A program made the position numbers and the translations under genes. A model generated the notes under the pieces. That model worked only from the letters and a program-made list of their open reading frames with translations. It ran no database searches and was not told where the DNA came from. From Lederbergia sp. NSJ-179 (lineage in GTDB: Bacteria > Bacillota > Bacilli > Bacillales > Bacillaceae_C): a stretch of 64,000 nt of DNA. The stretch is from the NCBI RefSeq assembly GCF_022867885.1, contig NZ_JALIFP010000007.1:124001-188000 (forward strand), read 5' to 3'. This document shows, piece by piece, positions 1-7,376 of the stretch; position 1 is the first letter of the stretch; each line of letters starts with the position of its first letter.

Positions 1-484
1 ATCCTCCTCTGTCCCCGTTCAAGTAGGGGGAGGCATTCGAACACTGGAAACAGTAAAGGCCTATATCGAGGCGGGAGTATCAAGAATTGTGGTCGGGACG
101 GCTGCGCTTGAGGACGAAACCTTTTTGGAAGCGGCATTAGAAAATTATCAAGATAATATTGTGATCGGGATTGATGCCCGTGATGAAAAAGTTGCGACAA
201 GAGGTTGGGAAACCGAAACAGAAGTGGATTATATCGAGTTTGCCAAAAAAATGGAACAACTCGGTGTCAAAAGAATTGTGTTTACAGATATCTCGAAGGA
301 TGGGACGATGCAAGGACCCAATTTAGAACAATTGAAGAAAATCCATGAAGCCGTTAGCTGTGAGATTGTGGCATCAGGTGGGATTCGCGATCAAGCGGAC
401 CTAGAAGCGATTGCTGCAATTGGCATTCAAGAAGCAATCGTAGGAAAAGCGATGTATGAAGGCACAATCAAGCTAAGGAGATGA
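1..484 (+). CDS. hisA: HisA, ProFAR isomerase (3' part)
   Basis: The window opens inside this gene; the frame starts at base 2 and the N-terminal half lies outside. HisA isomerises ProFAR to PRFAR in histidine synthesis. Visible TIM-barrel signatures are VQVGGGIR near the start of the visible part, GIDARDEKVATRGW, a TDISKDGT strand and ASGGIR, the second phosphate-binding segment. The stop codon lies just after a strong AAGGAG site at 475-480 that serves hisF, so the genes are tightly coupled. The identity is clear from these motifs and from hisF and hisIE downstream. Confidence 0.96.
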   Translation, partial: SSSVPVQVGGGIRTLETVKAYIEAGVSRIVVGTAALEDETFLEAALENYQDNIVIGIDARDEKVATRGWETETEVDYIEFAKKMEQLGVKRIVFTDISKDGTMQGPNLEQLKKIHEAVSCEIVASGGIRDQADLEAIAAIGIQEAIVGKAMYEGTIKLRR

Positions 485-489
485 ATGAT

Positions 490-1251
490 ATGACAGAAAA
501 GAAAATCATACCTTGTCTAGATTTTAAGAATGGTAAAGTCGTGAAAGGCGTTCATTTTGAAGGTCTCCGAGAAATGGGGGACCCTGTCGAAATGGCCTCA
601 ACCTACTGTCAGGATGGCGCAGATGAACTCGTTTTTTTGGATATTTCCGCCACAACAGAAGAACGTGAGACTCTTGTGAATATGGTCAAAAAAGTGGCTG
701 AAAAAGTGACGGTTCCTTTTACGGTTGGAGGAGGTATCCGATCAATCGAAGATATTGAAAGAATTCTGAACGCAGGTGCGAACAAGGTAGGAATTAATTC
801 CGCTGCTGTACAAAATCCAGATTTGATTGCAGAGGCTGCCAATAAATTTGGTTCTGAACGAATTGTGGCTGCGGTGGATGCCAAGATTGCTACAGATGGA
901 ACATGGCATGTGATGACACATGGTGGGTTAAAGGATACCGGTTTACATGCGATTGAATGGTCTCAAAGATTAGAAAAGCTTGGGGCAGGGTCCATTTTAT
1001 TAACAAGTGTCGATCGCGATGGAGTCAAGGATGGATATGATTTGGAATTGACAAAGGCTGTAGTCGATGCGGTGGCCATCCCTGTCATTGCTTCAGGAGG
1101 TTGTGGGAACGCCAATCATATTGTCGAGGTATTCCAAAAAACGAATGTAGCTGCTGCTTTAGCGGCGTCTATTTTTCATGAAGGTACAACAAGTATCCAA
1201 GCGGTAAAACAGCTTTGTCGGGACCAGGGAGTGACGATAAATGAAACCTGA
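490..1251 (+). CDS. hisF: HisF, imidazole glycerol phosphate synthase cyclase subunit
   Basis: Cyclase subunit that, with the glutaminase HisH, makes imidazole glycerol phosphate and AICAR from PRFAR. I chose ATG 490 rather than the in-frame ATG 481: AAGGAG at 475-480 abuts 481 but is 9 nt from 490, and this start puts the catalytic aspartate of IPCLD at residue 11, its standard position. The second catalytic aspartate sits in AAVDAK. Phosphate-binding loops TVGGGIRS and IASGGCG are present. The end overlaps hisIE by 11 bp, indicating one mRNA. Confidence 0.97.
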   Translation: MTEKKIIPCLDFKNGKVVKGVHFEGLREMGDPVEMASTYCQDGADELVFLDISATTEERETLVNMVKKVAEKVTVPFTVGGGIRSIEDIERILNAGANKVGINSAAVQNPDLIAEAANKFGSERIVAAVDAKIATDGTWHVMTHGGLKDTGLHAIEWSQRLEKLGAGSILLTSVDRDGVKDGYDLELTKAVVDAVAIPVIASGGCGNANHIVEVFQKTNVAAALAASIFHEGTTSIQAVKQLCRDQGVTINET

Positions 1252-1900
1252 TTTTTCGAAAGGCCTTATTCCGGCTATCATTGTTGACGATCAAACGGAT
1301 GAGGTACTCATGCTTGCTTATATGGATGAAACGGCCTATGAACGTACAAGAGAAACGAAGGAAACATGGTTTTATTCGCGATCACGAAAAGAGTATTGGC
1401 ATAAAGGGGAGACATCTGGGAACAAACAATTGGTCAAATCGATTCAACTGGACTGTGATCAAGATACCCTCTTAATTAGGGTCAAGCCTTTAGGTCCTGC
1501 TTGTCATACCGGTGAAAAATCTTGCTTTTTTCATCAGGTGGAAGGGGAAGTTACGAAAGATCAAAATCAGGTTCCTTCTACTATTTACACTAGCTTGATG
1601 GAAGAAATTCAGGAGCGGAAATCGGAGCCTGTTGCTGGTTCCTATACAACATATTTATTTGAAAAAGGAACCGATAAAATCGCCAAAAAATTGATTGAAG
1701 AAGCCGGGGAAGTCGTGATTGCGGCAAAAAATCGTGATAAAAACGAAATCGTCAATGAGTGCAGCGATCTCCTCTATCATTGTCTTGTCATGTTAGCTGA
1801 TCAAGGTGTTGCACTTGAGGATGTAGAGGCAGAACTAGAAAATAGATCTCATAAAAAAGGAAACGCGAAGGAAGAACGAAAAGAAATAAAAAATTGGTAG
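1241..1900 (+). CDS. hisI: HisIE, bifunctional PR-AMP cyclohydrolase / PR-ATP pyrophosphatase
   Basis: Carries out steps 2 and 3 of histidine synthesis. The N-terminal cyclohydrolase domain (about 1-110) shows LAYMDE, the [16 protein letters not shown] block and the metal-binding DCDQDTLL segment followed by the conserved cysteine of PACHTG. The C-terminal pyrophosphatase domain (about 118-205) shows the MazG-like helix [13 protein letters not shown] and the ECSDLLYH motif. Length (219 aa) is normal for the fused Bacillus form. It is the last gene of the operon; the downstream 340 bp hold an interspersed repeat instead of a gene. Confidence 0.97.
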   Translation: MKPDFSKGLIPAIIVDDQTDEVLMLAYMDETAYERTRETKETWFYSRSRKEYWHKGETSGNKQLVKSIQLDCDQDTLLIRVKPLGPACHTGEKSCFFHQVEGEVTKDQNQVPSTIYTSLMEEIQERKSEPVAGSYTTYLFEKGTDKIAKKLIEEAGEVVIAAKNRDKNEIVNECSDLLYHCLVMLADQGVALEDVEAELENRSHKKGNAKEERKEIKNW

Positions 1901-1921
1901 AAAATCAAGCCTCTATTATTT

Positions 1922-2139
1922 AAAAGGTAAGAAAGAAATTGGCTAATGTTTGGATCTAGCTCCAGCGCCTAGCCCCGAGAGGCTCGCAGGATGCGAGTCC
2001 ATCGGCGTTGCCACAGGACGTGGCGACCTTAGCCGATGTTCCACTAAATAACCTGAGACAATAAAAGTCAAAACCGGACTTTTCTTGTCTCAGAACATTT
2101 GCTTGTCGGGGCTGAACAAGGCGCTTGCGCTTTTCTTAT
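1922..2139 (+). repeat. Interspersed hairpin repeat, long copy
   Basis: Fills most of the gap after hisIE. An outer inverted repeat pairs AGCGCCTAGCCCC near 1964 with GGGGCTGAACAAGGCGCT near 2108; inside is a perfect nested hairpin (GAGACAA...AAAAGTC/GACTTTT...TTGTCTC). A central block of about 70 bp carrying CACAGGACGTGG is present here but absent from the otherwise nearly identical copy at 11151-11311. Related pieces lie at 5108, 8178 and 20862. No coding potential was seen. Confidence 0.85.
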
Positions 2140-2242
2140 TGGAGGCTTGATTTTTATTTGATTCTAAAAGAAGTCATCCACGATCAGAATCAAGATGATG
2201 GCTCAAAGTAGGTTTTCAACGACTCAAACCCTGTGTTTCCGG

Positions 2243-2695
2243 TTAGGATGGTTTTAAAACAACCTTGATACAATTATCTTCATGTTCATGAAAGATATGA
2301 TAAGCATGAGCAGCTTCTTCGAGTGGAAGCCTATGTGAAATAATTTCCCGCGGATCAAATTCATGTTTCGTTATTTTATCATAAAGCATCGGCATATAAT
2401 GAATCACTGGGGCTTGCCCCATTTTCAATGTAATATTTCGATTGAAAAATTCCCCCAAAGGAAATAAATTATAATTCGATCCATAAACCCCAGTAAAATG
2501 GATCGTGCCGAATTTTCGCACAGCTTTAGAAGCCATATTGATGGTACTCATCGTTCCACCTTGGAGCTTTAATTTTTGTCCAACTGTTTCATTGGGAGAT
2601 TTCTTACCGTCCATTCCCACACAATCAATGAACACATCCGCTCCACCTTTTGTGATTTCATGTAAATAGGCACCAGTGTCATCATATTGAATAAA
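2243..2695 (-). pseudogene. Zinc-type alcohol dehydrogenase remnant (C-terminal part)
   Basis: The minus-strand frame encodes about 150 residues matching the end of the medium-chain zinc-dependent dehydrogenases: YLHEITKGGADVFIDCVGMDG (Rossmann part), then GTIHFTGVYG, GQAPVIHYMP and the tail DNCIKVVLKP. The N-terminal zinc-binding half, about 240 residues in the family, is missing. At 2706-2712 a good ribosome site (GAGGTGG) precedes an ATG at 2699, but that ATG is out of frame and meets TGA after five codons. This looks like a gene whose 5' end was retained and whose middle was deleted. Confidence 0.85.
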
Positions 2696-2888
2696 TCATA
2701 TGTCTCCACCTCGTTTGTAGCTTTTACTTCTATATAGCATATCGATATAAGCGCTTAGAAAAAGAAAAAACAAATTCAACTGCTTTTTTCTTCAGAAAAT
2801 GAAATAAAGGTGTTTCCCCATTTGGACAAGATTATAGTATGATAAACTTCATGGCCATGTTAATGAAATGAAGGAGATCATGATCACG

Positions 2889-4031
2889 ATGAAAAATACG
2901 TTTTTATCGAATTTAAATGCCAATACTAAAAAGATATGGAAACAATCGGATTTTAACGAACCAACTCTGATACAACAATCCGTGTTTTCTCCCATTATGG
3001 GTGGAAAAGATATTATCGCAGAATCTCCAACAGGAACTGGAAAAACAGTCGCCTATCTTTTACCGATTATAGAGAAGATTGAAGAGGAAAATTCTTCCAT
3101 CCAAACCGTTATTTTAGCTCCATCCCGAGAATTAGTCATGCAAATTTATCAAGAAGTACAGAAATGGACGAAAGGAACAAATATTAGGAGTGCTTCTTTT
3201 GTTGGGGGAGCGAATATAAAACGACAAATGGAGAAATTAAAAACACGTCCGCAAATGGTCGTTGGTTCACCGGGACGAATTTTAGAACTAATCAAATTAA
3301 AAAAGTTGAAAATGCATGAAGTCCAAACCATTGTCCTTGATGAAGGGGATCAGCTTCTGATTGAGGAACATTTGGATACAGTTCGAACGATTGTCAAATC
3401 TGCAATGAATGATCGCCAATTATTATTGTTCTCGGCCACCGCCATTAAAGAACCCGATCAGATGAAAGCGATGATTGGACGGGATCCTGAATTCATGAAA
3501 GTTGATCGGCAGCAGTCTCAAACAGCAGGTCCTGTCGACCATCTTTATTTATTATGTGAACCCCGAGATCGGGCTAAATTATTACAAAAAATAGCGGCTA
3601 TGAACGCTGTCAAAGCGCTTGTCTTTGTCCGTGACCGCGGCAATATGAATGTTCTCTATGAAAAACTAAAATATGAAAAAGTTCCCGTAAGTCTTCTCCA
3701 TAGTGAATTGAATAAAAGCGAACGAGAAAAAGCTTTAACGGCTTTACGTAAAGGAAAGGTGACCTTACTACTCGCGACCGATATTGCGGCAAGAGGCTTG
3801 GACATAGAAGGACTTACACATGTGATTCATTATGATTTTCCGATTGATTTGGAACAATACATTCACCGCTCAGGGAGAACGGGAAGAATGGGGAAGAGCG
3901 GAACCGTCGTTTCTTTTGTTACACCGCGGGAAGAGCGGGAACTTAAAAAGTTTGCTAAAAAGCTACATCTAACAGTGAAATTAAGTCGAATATATAAAGG
4001 GAATTTTGTCGAAAGTAAAGAAAGGAAATAG
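2889..4031 (+). CDS. yfmL: DEAD-box RNA helicase, YfmL type
   Basis: ATP-dependent RNA helicase, 380 aa, resembling B. subtilis YfmL, a short helicase linked to ribosome assembly. From ATG 2889: Walker A SPTGTGKT at 46-53, APSREL at 78-83, GSPGR, motif II as DEGD at 151-154 (not DEAD), SAT at 182-184, then ATDIAARGLD and HRSGRTGR in the second RecA domain. There is no long C-terminal extension. ATG 2868 and 2880 are also in frame; 2889 best fits the family N-terminus and sits 12 nt after AAGGAG. The HAD gene follows after 3 nt. Confidence 0.93.
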   Translation: MKNTFLSNLNANTKKIWKQSDFNEPTLIQQSVFSPIMGGKDIIAESPTGTGKTVAYLLPIIEKIEEENSSIQTVILAPSRELVMQIYQEVQKWTKGTNIRSASFVGGANIKRQMEKLKTRPQMVVGSPGRILELIKLKKLKMHEVQTIVLDEGDQLLIEEHLDTVRTIVKSAMNDRQLLLFSATAIKEPDQMKAMIGRDPEFMKVDRQQSQTAGPVDHLYLLCEPRDRAKLLQKIAAMNAVKALVFVRDRGNMNVLYEKLKYEKVPVSLLHSELNKSEREKALTALRKGKVTLLLATDIAARGLDIEGLTHVIHYDFPIDLEQYIHRSGRTGRMGKSGTVVSFVTPREERELKKFAKKLHLTVKLSRIYKGNFVESKERK

Positions 4032-4034
4032 ATC

Positions 4035-4700
4035 ATGATAAAAGCCGTTGTCTTTGATTTTGATGGATTGATATTAGATACGGAATCCGTATGGTATGAA
4101 TGTTATAAAGAGGTGCTGGAGCGCTTCAATGTTGAGCTTCCATTAGAAGTATTTGCCCAAATTATTGGCACACATGATGAGGCATTTCATCAATATATGG
4201 TGGAGCAATTAAAGGGAAGTGAGCATATCGAAGCGATCAAGACAGCCGCCTCAACGCTGCATCGCGAAAAGATGACCGACTTGGTTCTTCGTGAAGGAGT
4301 TAAAGATTTTCTCGAAGAAGCAAAGGAGCTAAACTTACGCATAGGGTTGGCCACAAGCTCACACAAAGGCTGGGTAATGCCTTTTCTCGAAAAGTATGGT
4401 GTAATCGATTATTTTGACACGATTCAAACAAGTGATAATGTCACAAACATCAAGCCAGATCCAGAACTCTATTTGAAGGCAATCGAAGCCTTAGATGTGC
4501 AACCAACAGAGGCGATTGCTTTTGAAGACTCGATTAATGGTTCGATGGCCGCGAAAAAAGCAGGAATGACCTGTGTGATCGTTCCCAATCCGGTCACAAA
4601 AGATCTCAATTTTCAAGACTTTGACATGCGAATTGAGACAATGGGTGGGCAGTCCCTGAAGAAAATCATTGAAGACTTAGCAACAACCAATGACAACTAG
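4035..4700 (+). CDS. yhcW: HAD-superfamily phosphatase, YhcW / beta-phosphoglucomutase-like
   Basis: HAD hydrolase of subfamily IA, 221 aa. Motif I is FDFDGLILDTE with nucleophile Asp8 or Asp10, motif II is the TSSHKGW segment, motif III the lysine of NIKPDPELY, motif IV EDSINGSMAAKKAG. A helical cap lies at about 15-85. Closest by memory to B. subtilis YhcW, whose substrate is not firmly known; phosphosugar or nucleotide phosphatase activity is plausible. It starts 3 nt after the yfmL stop and is probably co-transcribed. Confidence 0.9.
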   Translation: MIKAVVFDFDGLILDTESVWYECYKEVLERFNVELPLEVFAQIIGTHDEAFHQYMVEQLKGSEHIEAIKTAASTLHREKMTDLVLREGVKDFLEEAKELNLRIGLATSSHKGWVMPFLEKYGVIDYFDTIQTSDNVTNIKPDPELYLKAIEALDVQPTEAIAFEDSINGSMAAKKAGMTCVIVPNPVTKDLNFQDFDMRIETMGGQSLKKIIEDLATTNDN

Positions 4701-4806
4701 TTTTACTGTGCATGGAATTATCGTCCATTGTTCATTTAATATGTTCACACAACAAGTAATATTCAGCTAACAATGAGGGGGCTGTGGATGCCCCTTGAAA
4801 TTTCAT

Positions 4807-4835
4807 TAAAAAAACCAAACAACGAAGTGGTTTGG
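4807..4835 (-). terminator. Rho-independent terminator (minus strand)
   Basis: On the minus strand CCAAAC/GTTTGG forms a stem followed by seven T. It lies about 55 nt beyond the stop of the 44-aa minus-strand gene and supports that gene being expressed. Confidence 0.7.
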
Positions 4836-4889
4836 TCTACTAAAGAACATGCTATTGTGTTGTCTTTAAAGAAGGCTTTGGCTGTCGGA

Positions 4890-5024
4890 TTATTGATCGT
4901 CCTTTGGAGGAGGATCAATCTTATGAGCATCTTCCGAGTTAAGTGGGACACGTAAGAAATAGACGAGAAAAAGGGCAACTAATAAAATAACCATAATTAT
5001 CCCGATTGCAATACCAATACGCAT
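4890..5024 (-). CDS. Tiny single-pass membrane protein (44 aa), paralogue A
   Basis: An ATG at 5024 is preceded by an excellent AGGAGG site. The 44-aa product begins MRIGIAIGIIMV, forms one hydrophobic helix (about residues 3-24) and ends in a short hydrophilic tail with DAHKID and PPPKDDQ. It has a recognisable paralogue at 5368-5511: same layout, positions of G and FL/AYF residues, and the A-K-I-D motif. Good ribosome site, terminator and paralogue make it real although short. I do not recognise the family; the shape resembles small accessory subunits of membrane enzymes, which is only a guess. Confidence 0.75.
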   Translation of the reverse strand: MRIGIAIGIIMVILLVALFLVYFLRVPLNSEDAHKIDPPPKDDQ

Positions 5025-5107
5025 CTTTATTCCTCCTCATATTTCTGATCATACTTATTAGTATGATATTACCACTAGAAAATATTCTAAAACTCTATAT
5101 AAAAGAA

Positions 5108-5271
5108 CAAAAAGCGCAAGCGCCTGTTCAATGACGTACAACTTATTAGGGTACTGATGGGATAAAGGAAACACAGTGAGCCTGAAAGGCGAGCTGTGTT
5201 GACTTATCGTAGGAAGAATCGTAGGAAGAAACAGAAAGTTTGCTAGTCACTAGGCGCTGGACGACAATACT
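5108..5271 (-). repeat. Interspersed hairpin repeat, inverted divergent copy
   Basis: Read on the minus strand this shows the same ends as the copy at 1922: GTCCAGCGCCTAGTGAC at one side and AGGCGCTTGCGCTTTTT at the other, in a diverged body with internal inverted repeats. It fills most of the gap between the two small membrane-protein genes. Confidence 0.7.
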
Positions 5272-5320
5272 CCCTATTAGAACTTATCCATAAGCTAGAA
5301 TTTTATAAATTCTTAAGAAA

Positions 5321-5361
5321 TAAAAATCACCTCGGAGCTTGGAAAAAGCTTCCGAGGTGAT
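5321..5361 (-). terminator. Rho-independent terminator (minus strand)
   Basis: A 15-bp near-perfect stem (ATCACCTCGGAGCTT with its complement) followed on the minus strand by a T-rich run, a few bases past the stop of the 47-aa gene. Confidence 0.88.
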
Positions 5362-5367
5362 GAGTTT

Positions 5368-5511
5368 TTAGTGGGACTGTGGATGTTTTTCAGGAACTTC
5401 ATCAATTTTCGATGCGTCGTTAAAATTAAGAGTTTTACCGATGAAATAAGCTAAGAAGGCAGCAGTAGTACCAAGTACAAAAATGAGACCTATTAAAATT
5501 CCTAATTGCAT
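5368..5511 (-). CDS. Tiny single-pass membrane protein (47 aa), paralogue B
   Basis: ATG 5511 follows an AAGGGGG site. The product starts MQLGILIGLIFVLG, has one membrane helix (about 3-25) and a polar tail NFNDASKIDEVPEKHPQSH. It is paralogous to the 44-aa protein at 4890-5024, the shared tail motif being A-(H/S)-K-I-D. A strong terminator follows directly, so it is probably a monocistronic message. Function unknown to me; no catalytic residues are visible, and a role as a small membrane-complex subunit or regulator would be inference only. Confidence 0.78.
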   Translation of the reverse strand: MQLGILIGLIFVLGTTAAFLAYFIGKTLNFNDASKIDEVPEKHPQSH

Positions 5512-5683
5512 TTGAAATCCCCCTTTTTCAAATTATAAATAGAAGACCAAGGTCGCGATTCACCTTAAATGTCTTAATTGAAATCAATGAAAGTTCTTTG
5601 ATTTAAGTATATAGTATTTAGGTCTTTTATTCAAAGGAATTTTGTATTATAATAGATAAGGCGCTAAAAAATGTCGGAATTGT

Positions 5684-5756
5684 GGCTCCGTAGCTCAGAG
5701 GATAGAGCGTCGGTTTCCTAAACCGTGCGTCACAGGTTCGATTCCTGTCGGGGCCG
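5684..5756 (+). tRNA. tRNA-Arg (anticodon CCT)
   Basis: 73 nt fold as a cloverleaf: acceptor GGCTCCG with CGGGGCC (one U-G pair), D-arm GCTC/GAGC, anticodon loop TTCCTAA with CCT at 5717-5719, T-arm ACAGG-TTCGATT-CCTGT, discriminator G at 5756. CCA is not encoded. It reads AGG codons. A terminator follows after about 18 nt. Confidence 0.96.
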
Positions 5757-5773
5757 TAGCAGAAAAGTAAGTG

Positions 5774-5813
5774 ATAGCAAGGGTTGCAGCGTTTTTGTCC
5801 CTTGCTATTTTTG
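5774..5813 (+). terminator. Rho-independent terminator of tRNA-Arg
   Basis: ATAGCAAGGG at 5774-5783 pairs perfectly with CCCTTGCTAT at 5799-5808, followed by a T-run. Confidence 0.9.
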
Positions 5814-5872
5814 TTTGAGGCACAAAAGTTGTAAAGTTGTAATATATTTTTTGACGAATTTCGGTTATATGG

Positions 5873-5901
5873 TTGCTAACTAAGCCCCCAAATGATATAA
5901 T
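5873..5901 (+). promoter_or_regulatory. SigA-type promoter
   Basis: TTGCTA at 5873-5878 and a perfect TATAAT at 5896-5901 with a 17-bp spacer. No gene of any length starts downstream on this strand before the terminator at 6136, so it most likely drives a small RNA starting near 5908. Confidence 0.75.
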
Positions 5902-5907
5902 ACAATT

Positions 5908-6164
5908 TAATGCTTATCGAATCGACTTGAAACATATTGGATAAAATAAAGATATGGCGTTCTTACTTTATAGTTGAACTTATTCACACTGGATCGGCTT
6001 CGGAGCCGTAAGGATGTATGAGAGGTAGGGCTTACGTCGTTTAGGTTTTATGAAATAATGGGAATACAAACCGCGGCAATTTATTTTAAGGGAAAATAAC
6101 AAGTTACTAAATATATTCGTCAAGTATTTTTTTCAAAAGCCATCTATAAAAGGATGGTTTTTTT
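5908..6164 (+). ncRNA. Candidate small RNA, about 255 nt
   Basis: The stretch lies between a near-consensus promoter (5873-5901) and a terminator (6136-6164). It has no open frame with a ribosome site. Two adjacent hairpins are visible around 6000: CGGCTTCGGAGCCG, then GTAAG...CTTAC enclosing GAGAGGTAGGG. I do not recognise it as 6S, SRP, tmRNA or RNase P RNA. It could instead be the decayed 5' region of a lost gene; the intact promoter and terminator favour a real transcript. Confidence 0.5.
6136..6164 (+). terminator. Rho-independent terminator of candidate small RNA
   Basis: CCATC/GATGG stem extended by flanking A-T pairs and followed by seven T (plus strand). The minus-strand acetyltransferase gene ends at 6207, beyond it. 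Confidence 0.75.
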
Positions 6165-6206
6165 GTTGTTTAGGAATGGGGATTGAAGGATGTTTATATT
6201 TGTGTA

Positions 6207-6794
6207 TTAATCCCTAGCCTTAATTTCCCCCATTACATCATCACTCCGTTGTTCATCAAATGTAACGACTTCATCCACTTTTTGTTCAGGCTTCCCATAT
6301 ATTTCTTTTGCTTTATAGGAATGGATGGTTTCATAAATCGTTTGAACTTGTTTAAAAATATCTGCCTCTGTCTCGTTTTTATTCGGCGACCAATATAAAA
6401 TCTCTAAAGTCAGTGGCTCATCTGTAGCAAATGAACGGGCTTTATAACCAATGGACTGAGCATGAATAAAACCTTCGCGATGATAAAAGCGTAATCTTTT
6501 TTCCGTATCGGAATCATCATAATCAATTGGTTCGACCTCTAACAAAATAGGCTTCTTTTTCTTTTTCATTTTTTCCAGTAATGTATGTCCAATTCCCTGG
6601 CCTCTTGCTTTCGACGATACCCATATATAATCAATAAAAACAAATTGATCGAACTCTGCATACATCATCACATGGTGTGGACCTTCATCCTTATGATAAA
6701 TATCTCCTTTTTCGCTTAATAGTTTATCCATATGCTTTTTTGATTTCATTTCCTCAGCGGGAAAGTATTCATTTAACTTATTGTACCAACTCAT
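6207..6794 (-). CDS. GNAT-family N-acetyltransferase
   Basis: 195 aa with an AAGGAG site before ATG 6794. The GNAT core is at about 35-130: strand DYIWVSSKARGQGIG is motif A with the acetyl-CoA pyrophosphate loop R-G-Q-G-I-G, followed by helix HTLLEKM and the RLRFYHREGF motif B segment. The C-terminal 60 residues, rich in Lys and Glu, are outside the core. Substrate is not predictable; the many KKK residues near the core might only reflect solubility. Monocistronic by its isolation. Confidence 0.85.
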   Translation of the reverse strand: MSWYNKLNEYFPAEEMKSKKHMDKLLSEKGDIYHKDEGPHHVMMYAEFDQFVFIDYIWVSSKARGQGIGHTLLEKMKKKKKPILLEVEPIDYDDSDTEKRLRFYHREGFIHAQSIGYKARSFATDEPLTLEILYWSPNKNETEADIFKQVQTIYETIHSYKAKEIYGKPEQKVDEVVTFDEQRSDDVMGEIKARD

Positions 6795-7011
6795 TACATT
6801 ACTCCTTATAATTTAATTGCCATCTTACAATCGTTGAACCTAAACCGGAACATAGCTGTTTATTTACATAATAGTATTCACAAAGAGTTCATTTTCATCC
6901 GCAAAATACACGTTCCTTTTTGGACATCCTCTATAAGGAAAATAATGCTAATGGTAATGGAGGGTTTATAGGAAAAACTAGAGCTGACACTTTTTTTAGG
7001 AGGATGACAAC

Positions 7012-7173
7012 ATGGTGAAGAGAAAAGCAGCCAGAAATGCCGCAGAAAAATACGCTAAAACACCAATAAAAAACATAGAGGAGTCGGATTATACGGCTGA
7101 ATTTGCAGCCGGAGAAGACCCAATGAAGGGTGCAAACCGAAATTCCAAATATGGGAAGAAAGGTAGAGGGTGA
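7012..7173 (+). CDS. Small basic protein of unknown function (53 aa)
   Basis: ATG 7012 lies 8 nt after a perfect AGGAGG (6998-7003). The product, starting MVKRKAARNAAEKYAKTP, is hydrophilic and basic, with a middle TAEFAAGED and a Gly/Lys/Arg tail; no membrane segment or cysteine. The composition resembles small spore or DNA-associated proteins of Bacillus, but I recognise no known family. The stop overlaps the next start by 1 nt (TGATG), showing translational coupling to the 50-aa protein. Confidence 0.75.
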   Translation: MVKRKAARNAAEKYAKTPIKNIEESDYTAEFAAGEDPMKGANRNSKYGKKGRG

Positions 7174-7325
7174 TGAGTAAAAAGGAAACTCGAAATCATA
7201 ATGAAGAATATGGCATGGAATTTGGAGATATCAATGCGGTTAAATATTATGAGTTACCTGAGGAAACAAAAAAAGGAAAAAGAGGAAAAAAGGATAAAGA
7301 AAAGAATCGTAACGAATGTTCTTAA
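7173..7325 (+). CDS. Small charged protein of unknown function (50 aa)
   Basis: ATG 7173 overlaps the stop of the 53-aa gene. The product begins MSKKETRNHNEEYGMEFGD, contains NAVKYYELPEE and ends in a lysine-rich tail. It has a single cysteine and no hydrophobic segment. Coupling to its neighbour argues that both are translated. Not recognised; possibly a sporulation-related small protein by composition alone. The larger frame at 7201-7449 overlaps it and the carbonic anhydrase and is not credible. Confidence 0.65.
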   Translation: MSKKETRNHNEEYGMEFGDINAVKYYELPEETKKGKRGKKDKEKNRNECS

Positions 7326-7376
7326 AAAGACAAGGCAAGACATCTACACTTCGTATTTGTCTTGTCCTTCTCTCTG

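Noticed and set aside
609-884. Minus-strand frame inside hisF, and similar frames inside floT, mreBH, chaA, mqo and others
   Set aside because: Shadow frames on the opposite strand of strongly supported genes.
4763-4978. Minus-strand frame of 71 codons and plus-strand frame of 60 codons (4773-4955)
   Set aside because: Both overlap the 44-aa membrane-protein gene and its terminator; the minus frame starts with TTG inside that gene and neither has a ribosome site.
5684-5813. tRNA-Arg as integration site of a mobile element
   Set aside because: No integrase gene and no repeated tRNA 3' end downstream within the window.
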